Assembly: GCA_903824725.1 (NCBI GenBank)
Contig: CAIJXU010000093.1
Coordinates: 1-64,000, forward strand
DNA from: an uncultured Bacteroidota bacterium
Lineage (GTDB): Bacteria > Bacteroidota > Bacteroidia > Chitinophagales > Chitinophagaceae
Length of the DNA: 64,000 nt
Direction: 5' to 3'
Shown here: positions 54,376 to 62,574 of the stretch, one piece after another
Layout: each line of letters opens with the position of its first letter
How positions within the stretch are numbered: the first letter of the stretch is position 1
Program-made: the position numbers and the translations under genes
Notes under the pieces: model-generated
Told to the model about the DNA's origin: nothing
The model's database searches: none
Seen by the model: only the letters and a program-made list of their open reading frames with translations

Positions 54376-54393
54376 CGGTATATAAAAAAAATT

Positions 54394-54627
54394 ATGAGCG
54401 AAAATTTAATTATCAGTATTTGGATACTCTCCGCAATTTATTGTTTGTACAAATTATACCAAAGATCAAAAGCATCTTCATTAGATGGGGTTACAGGATA
54501 CACACCTGGTTTGGAATTGATCATGGTGATTATTCTAGGCCCTTTATTAGCAATCATTGACATGTCACTTACTTGGATTCGTATCTATAAGGAAGCCGAA
54601 GAAGCTCGTAGAAGAAGCAATAAGTAA
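54394..54627 (+). CDS. Small two-helix membrane protein
   Basis: This 77-residue protein starts MSENLIISIWILSAIYC. Helix one spans about 4-20 and helix two about 43-64, with a short loop between (SLDGVTGYTPG) and a basic, acidic C-terminal tail (EEARRRSNK). No family is recognised. It has its own promoter element and is followed by a strong terminator, so it is a genuine monocistronic gene rather than a spurious frame. Confidence 0.7.
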   Translation: MSENLIISIWILSAIYCLYKLYQRSKASSLDGVTGYTPGLELIMVIILGPLLAIIDMSLTWIRIYKEAEEARRRSNK

Positions 54628-54641
54628 TAAATTAGAAATTA

Positions 54642-54684
54642 TAAAAAAGGGGTAAGTCTGATTAAGATTTACCCCTTTTTTTAG
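54642..54684. terminator. Bidirectional intrinsic terminator
   Basis: AAAAAAGGGGTAA pairs with TTACCCCTTTTTT around a loop of about ten bases, with A and T runs on either side. It lies between the small membrane protein (+) and the sialidase gene (-). Confidence 0.88.
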
Positions 54685-54690
54685 GTCAAT

Positions 54691-55875
54691 TTATTTAAAT
54701 GATTTTTCCCAATTGACTACAGTGAATACAATTTTAGAATAATTGTCTTTTTCATATAATATACCAATATTGTTTTTTTTCAGTAAAACAATATCTGAAT
54801 ATGCCGAATTATTCGCCATTTCCTTTTCCTCCTTCGATGCATCCACTAAAATATTTTTAGCCCAGGTTTTACCTTCATCAAAACTTATTCGTAGTGTTAA
54901 ATTATTTCTATTTTTAGTATCTGCTGCATTAACGAAAGCAAGTACTTGTTTTTTATCTTTTACTCCAATATTTAAAATGCTTCCTTCACAAACTGGATCT
55001 GGAAGTTGGGTATCAAAATAAGTGGTATCCCAGTTGGCGCCCCCATTATGACTGATGGCAGTCAATCTAGATTTTATTTCACCGTTTTGATTTCTAGCAT
55101 TCATTAGCAATCCATTATTAGAAAGCTCGGCAGCAGTAGATTCATTGCTTCCTGGAATATTCACCGACTCACTTAATTTAAAACTACGACCATGATCATC
55201 GGTATAAAATCCATGTGCAGCATAGTCATTAAAGTGATTTTTGGGTTCGCCCACAGAATGATTGGCCGAAATATAAATTCGTCCTTTATATAATCCCGAA
55301 GTGATTTGTAATGCATGACCAGGTGTGTTTGCATAAGATCTCCAATCTTCATCAAAATGATATAAGGGATTAAATTTAATTTGATTAGGACGATGTGTTT
55401 GGGTCGTAATATTTACTCCTTTACTCCATGTTATTCCATTATCTATAGAAGTTATATACCAAACTTCCCTTACCCCTAATCCTTTTCGAACTTCACTTTC
55501 GAAATTATTACCAGTATTATAAAATAAATATATTTTACCTTTTGGAAATGCAGGATCAGTCAAATCAACCACCGGCGCAGGATTTCCGGCTTGTAGAGAA
55601 TCATAATTCGCCACAATATAAATGGGCGACCATGTATTGCCATTGTCGCTACTTCGTTTCATGACGATATCTATATTTCCAAAATCACTTGATGAATTTA
55701 CGCGGCCTTCACAAAAAGCCAACAAATCATTATTGGGTGCTTTTATGATAGCGGGTATACGATAGCTTTTAAAACCATCGTTTCCAGATACAAAAACGGG
55801 CACTTTTTTATCCTGCCCAAAAAGGAGATTGGATAAAAACAGAAGCGAAATTAGAAGAAGGTTTATTTTTTTCAT
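54691..55875 (-). CDS. Secreted GH33-type sialidase
   Basis: This 394-residue protein has a signal peptide (to about residue 21), an RIP motif in SYRIPAIIKAPNNDLLAFCEGR (R39 for carboxylate binding), and five Asp boxes (SSDNGNTWSP, SIDNGITWSK, TDDHGRSFKL, SHNGGANWDT, SFDEGKTWAK). This is the pattern of bacterial exo-alpha-sialidases of family GH33, releasing terminal sialic acids or related nonulosonic acids such as Kdn. No sialic acid catabolism genes are in the window, so the freed sugar may be used elsewhere or simply unmask the glycan below. Confidence 0.9.
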   Translation of the reverse strand: MKKINLLLISLLFLSNLLFGQDKKVPVFVSGNDGFKSYRIPAIIKAPNNDLLAFCEGRVNSSSDFGNIDIVMKRSSDNGNTWSPIYIVANYDSLQAGNPAPVVDLTDPAFPKGKIYLFYNTGNNFESEVRKGLGVREVWYITSIDNGITWSKGVNITTQTHRPNQIKFNPLYHFDEDWRSYANTPGHALQITSGLYKGRIYISANHSVGEPKNHFNDYAAHGFYTDDHGRSFKLSESVNIPGSNESTAAELSNNGLLMNARNQNGEIKSRLTAISHNGGANWDTTYFDTQLPDPVCEGSILNIGVKDKKQVLAFVNAADTKNRNNLTLRISFDEGKTWAKNILVDASKEEKEMANNSAYSDIVLLKKNNIGILYEKDNYSKIVFTVVNWEKSFK

Positions 55876-56211
55876 TTTTGATCTAGTTCAAAATTGGGAA
55901 CTTATTTAACAGTATAAAAAAGCCTATTAGTGTGGGCTATTTAAAATTAAATAAAATTTCATTATGATTGCGCTTTTGAGTGTTCATATTGGAAATGGGC
56001 AAATAACTTATTGAATATCATATTCGATAAAAATTAACTACCCTAATTAGGTGCAAAGAAAGAAATGACATTCATCATGTTTTTTTGTTTCTAGATTAAA
56101 CTCTAATGATTTTTTATTTTGCTTTTAAAATAAAAGAGGAGAACTACAACCATTAGAACTTAATTGTTTAAATTTGCTAGTTGAAAATCAATTTATATAA
56201 ATTAATATTTT
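55876..56211. other. Divergent intergenic region, 336 bases, no gene
   Basis: This stretch separates the sialidase (-) from the HxlR gene (+). It holds a 13-base perfect dyad GAATATCATATTC at 56013-56025 and the -7 element at 56169-56176. It is very AT-rich. I see no coding potential, RNA gene or repeat in it. Confidence 0.6.
56169..56176 (+). promoter_or_regulatory. Bacteroidota -7 promoter element for the HxlR gene
   Basis: TAAATTTG matches the TAnnTTTG consensus, 35 bases upstream of the HxlR start codon at 56212. A -33 element is not clear. Confidence 0.5.
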
Positions 56212-56664
56212 ATGAGAAAAACTAAATTTAGATCTATATGTGCCATTGCTACGGCAGTTGATATTGTGGGTGATAAATGGTCATTATTAATTATAAGAAA
56301 TATGCTTTTCCATAAAAAACATACTTACGGAGAGTTATTAGATATTCCTGAAAAAATTGCGACTCGCGTATTAGCAGATCGATTAAAATCATTAGCAGCA
56401 GATGGTTTAATAGAAAAACGAAATCACGCAACTAACAAAAAAGTTTTTTTATACACCCTTACTGATAAGGGAATAAGCACTATTAATATCATTGTTGATT
56501 TAATGAAATTTTCAATTGAGTTTTATCCTAAACATATTAAGATACCGAGTTCAGATAAAAATAGAGTCTCCTACCAGTTTTTACATGCCGGCTCCGAAGA
56601 TGAATTTATAAAAAATTCAAAAAAGGAGTACGCTAAATTTAAAAAAGAATTATTAGCAGCTTAA
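56212..56664 (+). CDS. HxlR-family winged-helix transcriptional regulator
   Basis: This 150-residue regulator has the HxlR winged helix: CAIATAVDIVGDKWSLLIIR (family cysteine C10 and GDKW motif), then HTYGELLDIPEKIATRVLADR as recognition region and LKSLAADGLIEKR as the wing. HxlR proteins are often redox- or electrophile-sensing through the N-terminal cysteine. The stop codon overlaps the convergent GH172 stop within TTAA. It is the only clear DNA-binding regulator in the window. Targets are unknown; the divergent sialidase is one candidate. Confidence 0.93.
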   Translation: MRKTKFRSICAIATAVDIVGDKWSLLIIRNMLFHKKHTYGELLDIPEKIATRVLADRLKSLAADGLIEKRNHATNKKVFLYTLTDKGISTINIIVDLMKFSIEFYPKHIKIPSSDKNRVSYQFLHAGSEDEFIKNSKKEYAKFKKELLAA

Positions 56665-57791
56665 TGTTTTATAGGTGCTCTTTTTTCTAATGGTAACATC
56701 GGCGGGAATGGGTTATGTGGCTCAGTTTGATACCAATAAGCGACCGATGCAATATCATCATTTAATAAGCGATATTTTCCCTTATCATTCCATCCCAATG
56801 ATTGTATGGTCACTTTTAATTTTGAATTAAAGGTAATAGGATCTTGAATATGCCAACGATATAAGCTCCAGTAGTTAGGAAGGCTATCACTGTCTTTAAA
56901 AGGCAGTGTAGTTCCAGCGTAAGCAGTAGTATAAGACTGCGGAAATCCATAACTTCCTAAAAAATAATCTTCGGTACCAGTCCCGCAAATCGTAGGATAT
57001 TGTGTGTCTTCATCTTTATAAAATTTTACTTCGCCTTCGCCAAACCAACCCCTAGAAGTGAGTTGCGTCCATGCTAAAAAAGTACCCACATAGCGACCCT
57101 TTCCTTTTACATTGTCTAATATAACATAAGGATTTTGAACACTTGAGTTGGCTCTTCTCCATTGTGCATGAAAGTAACTTATATTTTTAGGTAAAGGTTT
57201 TAATGCATATGTAATTTGATACGCAAGCAGATGTAAATCATTTTTACTGTCATTGGTAAAAGTTATTTTAGCATGATGTTTAAAAGGCATTGACCAAAAA
57301 GAATTGAGCGCATTTTCAGGGTTATTAATAATCACCTGCGAATTCACCCTTGCAAATTTTTCATGCCCCACTGCAAAAAAATCGGGTGCAGGTACTTCAA
57401 CCGAAGGTTCTGTTTCATTATCCCAATAGATTCTAATAACATTGGCACGACTTAAGCCTTCGACCATCCAAATATGTTGAATGACGCCCGACCCTTCTAC
57501 ATCCATAAGTGTAACTGTTTCACCAGTATTGACACGTAAAAAAGGTTTCACCTTCCATCCTTGACCCAAACTATCGGCGGCCCTTGCTGAAGCAGCTGGA
57601 AAAGGTTCTAAGGGATCTGGGATTGCCATACCACCTACTCCTCTTTCACCTGTTCTATTTTCTGCCGAGATGGATCTTGTTTCGGATTCATCTAAATAAG
57701 GCAAGCCGGCCACTCCTGTTTGATTAGAGAATTGAAGTTGATTACATCCAATAATAATAAAAACAAGTAAGGTTAATAAAAATGGTTTCAT
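56661..57791 (-). CDS. GH172 / DUF2961 lipoprotein
   Basis: This 376-residue protein has a lipoprotein signal (FIIIGC, C16 region). It matches DUF2961: SISAENRTGERGVGG near the start, GEGEVKFYKDEDTQYPTICG, the diagnostic GTGTEDYFLGSYGFP and the YRWHIQDPITF motif. The family is CAZy GH172, whose characterised members include difructose-dianhydride synthases and alpha-D-arabinofuranosidases. The sequence alone does not define the substrate here. It is probably exposed in the periplasm or on the outer membrane. It converges with the HxlR gene and is divergent from cassette C. Confidence 0.9.
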   Translation of the reverse strand: MKPFLLTLLVFIIIGCNQLQFSNQTGVAGLPYLDESETRSISAENRTGERGVGGMAIPDPLEPFPAASARAADSLGQGWKVKPFLRVNTGETVTLMDVEGSGVIQHIWMVEGLSRANVIRIYWDNETEPSVEVPAPDFFAVGHEKFARVNSQVIINNPENALNSFWSMPFKHHAKITFTNDSKNDLHLLAYQITYALKPLPKNISYFHAQWRRANSSVQNPYVILDNVKGKGRYVGTFLAWTQLTSRGWFGEGEVKFYKDEDTQYPTICGTGTEDYFLGSYGFPQSYTTAYAGTTLPFKDSDSLPNYWSLYRWHIQDPITFNSKLKVTIQSLGWNDKGKYRLLNDDIASVAYWYQTEPHNPFPPMLPLEKRAPIKH

Positions 57792-57954
57792 AGGATCGGT
57801 TTAGGTGTGAATATTGATACTTCAATTTACTAAATAATACTTAAACAACGAAGCGCTATTACTCAAAATGGTTTTGCCTATTAAATTTTGATGCTTTCTA
57901 ATTAATGGTTAATTTGCTGTAAGCTTGTTTGCTATTATTTTGATTCATTTTCAT

Positions 57955-59358
57955 ATGCTTGAATTCATCGGTCACTTACATCCTGTTCTTGTGCATTTGC
58001 CTATTGGTATTTTGTTTATAGGTGTATTCATGATGCTATACGAACATTACAGCGGGACCGATTTAAAGACGCCTATTTCTTTGGCTTTTATATTAGGTAG
58101 CATCGGTGCTGTTGTTGCATGTATTGCAGGATGGTTATTGTCTAATTCCGGGGAATATGATGCCGCGTTAATCCTTAAACACCAATGGACAGGCATCGCA
58201 ACTTCCTTGACTGGAGGGCTTATGTATTTTATTAAGCAAAACAAAAAATTAGGAGCAATTGTACTTGTCATTTTATTAATACTTACAGGACATTTTGGCG
58301 CCACCCTCACACACGGTGAAAATTATTTGTGGGGATCTGATAAAAAAGAGACATTGATTGAACAAGACAGTTTAAATAAAGAAACAAAAAAAATAACCCA
58401 AATTATTACCAATGGGAAAGACTCGATTAAAATAGTAAAGCATAATAAATACCAAGATGACATTATGCCCATCTTGAAATTGAGATGTTATAATTGTCAC
58501 TCTGCATTAAAACAAAAAAACTTATTGCGATTAGATAGTGAAGCTTTTATAAAAAAAGGTGGGAAAACAGGAATGATATTAATGGCGGGGAATATTTTAA
58601 AAAGTCCACTTTATGCTCATTTGATATTACCGTTGGAAGATGAAAAACATATGCCGCCAAAAGGGAAACATCAATTAAGTGAAAATGAAATAGCCATCAT
58701 ACAAGAATGGATAAAAACAGGAGCGTCTTTTGAGGATCAAATAGATACGCTATCTATAAAAGAGACCCCCATTAAACTAGCGCCTACTAAAATAATTGTA
58801 ATCAAAAAAGTGGATACTATTGTTCCTGTTATTACAAATAAGATATCGGACCCGCAGCCGGACAATACAGCAGCCATAAGTGTTGCAACGATTGCATCTT
58901 TTAAACAACAAAATATTATTTTATCAAATTTATCGGAAACGGCACCCTTTGTAATGGCCAATTTTGTCAATGTAGTTCCATTTGATAATGCAGCTTTATT
59001 GGAATTGCAAAAAATAGAAAAGCAACTCGTCATATTAAAATTAACCAACCTGCCCATTAAAGATAATGATGTTAAAATGTTGGTGAATTTGAAAAAAATG
59101 AGAAGATTGAATTTAGAAAACACTGCGATTACAAATGAATGCATTGTGTATTTAAAGCAATTACCTGAATTAGAACAACTTAACTTGTATGGAACTAATA
59201 TTTCGGATGAGGGATTAAAACAATTGGCTTCTTTTAAAAAATTATCGGTACTTTATTTATGGAAAACAAAGGTAACGGCGACTGGAGTTGAGCAATTTAA
59301 AAAAGAAAGGCCCGATGTTAAAGTTGAAATAGGAAATTTTAAATTTCAAAAAAAATGA
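57955..59358 (+). CDS. Cassette C: DUF2231-like membrane/cytochrome c/LRR fusion
   Basis: I start at the ATG at 57955 (MLEFIGHLHPVLVHLPIG), which aligns with copy B; an in-frame TTG at 57925 would add ten residues. Four membrane helices cover about 1-118 with histidines H9, H14, H76, H113 and H120 at the same places as in copies A and B. The cytochrome motif CYNCH is at 178-182, followed by HMPPKGKHQLSE. The C-terminus is leucine-rich repeats (MRRLNLENTAITNECIVYL, LEQLNLYGTNISDEGLKQL). Here it is the first gene of the cassette, not the last, and overlaps the next gene by four bases. Confidence 0.87.
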   Translation: MLEFIGHLHPVLVHLPIGILFIGVFMMLYEHYSGTDLKTPISLAFILGSIGAVVACIAGWLLSNSGEYDAALILKHQWTGIATSLTGGLMYFIKQNKKLGAIVLVILLILTGHFGATLTHGENYLWGSDKKETLIEQDSLNKETKKITQIITNGKDSIKIVKHNKYQDDIMPILKLRCYNCHSALKQKNLLRLDSEAFIKKGGKTGMILMAGNILKSPLYAHLILPLEDEKHMPPKGKHQLSENEIAIIQEWIKTGASFEDQIDTLSIKETPIKLAPTKIIVIKKVDTIVPVITNKISDPQPDNTAAISVATIASFKQQNIILSNLSETAPFVMANFVNVVPFDNAALLELQKIEKQLVILKLTNLPIKDNDVKMLVNLKKMRRLNLENTAITNECIVYLKQLPELEQLNLYGTNISDEGLKQLASFKKLSVLYLWKTKVTATGVEQFKKERPDVKVEIGNFKFQKK

Positions 59359-62300
59359 AAAAGTATTATTTATTAATAGGAATGGTGGGATTGTTTTTTG
59401 CATTCACTACTATGCCCAAACTTCCTGAAGATATAAATAAAGAGTATCTAAAATTGCCTTCGTTGATTGATTATAATGAACATGTAAAACCTATTTTATC
59501 AGATAAATGTTTTTCTTGTCATGGGCCCGATAAGGCAAAACAAAAAGCAGGACTCAGATTAGATATAGCAGAATCGGCCTATGCCCCCTTACCAGAAAGT
59601 CCAGGTAAAGTGGCTATATACCCTGGTAATATTAATAAAAGTGAATTATACTTTCGTATCATTTCAAAGGATTCATCTTATTTAATGCCAGACCCTAAGT
59701 CACATTTAAGTTTAAGTGCAAGGGAAAAAGCAATGCTAATTAAGTGGATTGAAATGGGTGCCGTATATAAACCTCATTGGGCATTTGTAGCTCCACAAAA
59801 AAAGGCTATCCCCGAAATTTTTAATTATCAGGTGAATAACCCCATTGATCAATTTGTCATAAGTCGATTACAGCAGGAGGGATTACAACCTAGCCCCACC
59901 GCATCAAGAGAGATTTTATTAAGGCGTGTTTCCTTGGATTTAACAGGTCTCCCACCCACGATTCAAGAAATAGACAACTTTTTAAATGATAAAAGTCCCA
60001 ATGCATATGAAAAACAAGTGGACCGATTATTAAACTCACCTCATTATGGTGAAAAAATGGCGACGCAGTGGTTGGACTTAGCTCGTTTTGCAGACTCTTA
60101 TGGCTATACCGTGGATCGAACAAGAGATATGTCACTGTATAGAGATTGGGTGATAAAAGCTTTTAATGAAAACCTGTCTTACAAAGACTTTATACAATAT
60201 CAATTAGCGGGCGATTTAATGCCGTCTCCAACCAAGGACATGATCATTGCAACGGCATTTAACAGAAACCATCCTCAAAATATGGAAGGTGGTATTATAG
60301 AGCAAGAGTTTCAAACAGAATATGTCATGGATCGAACCAATACATTTGGTGAAGCTTTTTTATCCATTTCGGTTGGATGTGCTAGATGCCATGATCATAA
60401 GTATGATCCAGTATCACAGGAAAATTATTATCAACTTTATAGTTTCTTTAATAATGTTTTGGAGTCAGGTCAAATATCCTGGAACGACGATATGCCCACA
60501 CCTACATTAATGCTTCCTACCCAAGAGGAAGAAAAAACAATACAATACATTAAAACCTTAATCAAAGAAAAGGAATCACAATTACAGTCCGCATATACCC
60601 ATTCGGCAAGTAACTTTAATGATTGGATACAACAAGAAAAATATAAATCCATTCCTAGTAAAGGAATCCCTAATGATCATTTACAAGGCTATTATACATT
60701 TGAGGATTCTTTAAAAAACGAAATCAATAAAAGTAAAGCAGCCATATTAAGACGCGATTGGGATAATAAAATGGAGCAGCTCGTTTTTGAAAAAAATAAC
60801 AATGGACAAGCCTTGGTTTTAAATGGAGATACTTATTTAGATTTAAAAGAAGTGGGCGTGTTTCGCAATTCAGACCCCTTCACTATTGGACTTTGGTTAT
60901 ACATTCCTAAGGAAATGAAAGAGGGCGTACTGTTTCACAAAAGCAATGCGGAGCGATTATATAATTATAAGGGATATAATGTATACTTAAAAAATAATAA
61001 ATTAGAAATGACGATGGCGCATACGGCGCCTTCTAATGCCATTACAAAAGTAGCATTAACCGATGTTCCGCGAAATCAATGGATACATCTTGCCATGACA
61101 TATGACGGATCGTCTACTGCCAAAGGCTTTCAACTTTTGATCGATGGAAATCAACTCCAAATGGAAACGGTGATAGATCAACTATATAAAGACATTATAT
61201 TTTTCTCCAAGGATGAACCCGCATTACAAATTGGTGGTTGGTATAGAGGCTTTGGTTTTAAAGGCGGCAAGATCGATGACATTACAGTATACAATAGACT
61301 ACTCACTCCCTTTGAAATAAAAATATTAGCAAATAAAGCAAGCTGGAATTTGATTACACAAAAAGCAAAAAATCAGTTAAGTGCTGAAGAAATTGAAATT
61401 TTAAAAGATTATTATGCTTCGATAATAGATCCTAAAATAATATCAGCAAAAGAAGCTTTACAATTACAACGAAAAATATTTTCAGATTCAACAGAGCATA
61501 TCAAAGAATTAATGGTCATGCAAGAAATGGCGAAACCTAAAAAAACTTTTTTATTAAATAGAGGTCAGTATGACGCGCCTCGTAAGGAAGTGTTCCCCAA
61601 TACACCTGAAAAAATACTTCCCTTCTCTGGTCAATATCCCAAAAATAGATATGGATTAGCACAATGGCTTACGGACCCTCGTCATCCTTTAACAGCAAGA
61701 GTAGTGGTGAATCATTTATGGCAAAATTTTTTCGGAACCGGTTTGGTTAAAACTGCAGAGGATTTTGGAAATCAAGGTGAAATGCCTAGTCACTTAGATT
61801 TATTAGATTGGTTGGCTATTGACATGAGGGAAAGCGGATGGGATATAAAAAAATTGAATAAACGCATCGTCATGTCTGCTACCTATCAACAAGATTCCAA
61901 AGCAAGCGCCGCCTTAAAAGAAAAAGACCCTGAAAATAGATTATTAGCAAGAGGCCCCGCTAATAGATTGACATCGGAAATGATTCGTGACAATGCTTTA
62001 ATGGCAAGCGGCTTGTTAAATAAAAAACTAGGGGGTAAAAGCATCTATCCCTATCAACCCGAAGGCCTTTGGGAAATTAATAATACCAATTATGTTCAAG
62101 ACAGTACCGATGCTATTTATAGAAGAAGCCTTTACATCGTTTTAAAAAGAACCGTGCCCAATCCAACCCTGGCTAATTTTGATGGTCCATCAAGGGCCTC
62201 CTGTGTGGTACGCAGACAATCTACCAATACGCCTTTACAAGCATTGGTCACTTTAAATGATCCCACTTTTATTGAAGCAGCAAAAGTAATGGGCGAAACA

Positions 62301-62570
62301 ATGACGCAGCAATCTAATACAACTAGCGCCATCACAACAGCCTATCGACAACTCACCGGTATCACACCAACAATAAAAGAAATTGCTTTGTTAACCAACT
62401 TGCAACAAATTGAATACAATAAATTCAAAGTCAACCCCAATAAAACAAAGGGATGGTTGAATACTGGATTGTATAAAATTAATAAATCATTAGACCCTTG
62501 TTGGGTGGCAGCAAACACTGTAGTGGCTAGTACCATTTTGAATTCGGATGCAACCATTACTAAAAGATAA
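59355..62570 (+). CDS. Cassette C: PSCyt1-DUF1549-LamG-DUF1553 protein
   Basis: This 1071-residue exported protein has a short signal anchor (about 4-18), PSCyt1 with CFSCH at 52-56 and DUF1549 with a second CxxCH (CARCHDH) at 342-348. An inserted concanavalin-like LamG domain at about 470-650 (LQGYYTFEDSLKNEINKS, WIHLAMTYDGSSTAKGFQLL, KIDDITVYNRLLTPFEIK) is followed by DUF1553 from about 755 to the end with STNTPLQALVTLNDP. The start overlaps the upstream gene (ATGA). The LamG insert replaces the CBM6-like domain of copy B at the same point in the chain, suggesting a different glycan target. Confidence 0.92.
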   Translation: MKKYYLLIGMVGLFFAFTTMPKLPEDINKEYLKLPSLIDYNEHVKPILSDKCFSCHGPDKAKQKAGLRLDIAESAYAPLPESPGKVAIYPGNINKSELYFRIISKDSSYLMPDPKSHLSLSAREKAMLIKWIEMGAVYKPHWAFVAPQKKAIPEIFNYQVNNPIDQFVISRLQQEGLQPSPTASREILLRRVSLDLTGLPPTIQEIDNFLNDKSPNAYEKQVDRLLNSPHYGEKMATQWLDLARFADSYGYTVDRTRDMSLYRDWVIKAFNENLSYKDFIQYQLAGDLMPSPTKDMIIATAFNRNHPQNMEGGIIEQEFQTEYVMDRTNTFGEAFLSISVGCARCHDHKYDPVSQENYYQLYSFFNNVLESGQISWNDDMPTPTLMLPTQEEEKTIQYIKTLIKEKESQLQSAYTHSASNFNDWIQQEKYKSIPSKGIPNDHLQGYYTFEDSLKNEINKSKAAILRRDWDNKMEQLVFEKNNNGQALVLNGDTYLDLKEVGVFRNSDPFTIGLWLYIPKEMKEGVLFHKSNAERLYNYKGYNVYLKNNKLEMTMAHTAPSNAITKVALTDVPRNQWIHLAMTYDGSSTAKGFQLLIDGNQLQMETVIDQLYKDIIFFSKDEPALQIGGWYRGFGFKGGKIDDITVYNRLLTPFEIKILANKASWNLITQKAKNQLSAEEIEILKDYYASIIDPKIISAKEALQLQRKIFSDSTEHIKELMVMQEMAKPKKTFLLNRGQYDAPRKEVFPNTPEKILPFSGQYPKNRYGLAQWLTDPRHPLTARVVVNHLWQNFFGTGLVKTAEDFGNQGEMPSHLDLLDWLAIDMRESGWDIKKLNKRIVMSATYQQDSKASAALKEKDPENRLLARGPANRLTSEMIRDNALMASGLLNKKLGGKSIYPYQPEGLWEINNTNYVQDSTDAIYRRSLYIVLKRTVPNPTLANFDGPSRASCVVRRQSTNTPLQALVTLNDPTFIEAAKVMGETMTQQSNTTSAITTAYRQLTGITPTIKEIALLTNLQQIEYNKFKVNPNKTKGWLNTGLYKINKSLDPCWVAANTVVASTILNSDATITKR

Positions 62571-62574
62571 TTTT

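Noticed and set aside
58737-59144. Minus-strand open frame of 135 codons
   Set aside because: It is antisense to the leucine-rich-repeat part of the cassette C membrane cytochrome, whose paralogues confirm the plus frame.
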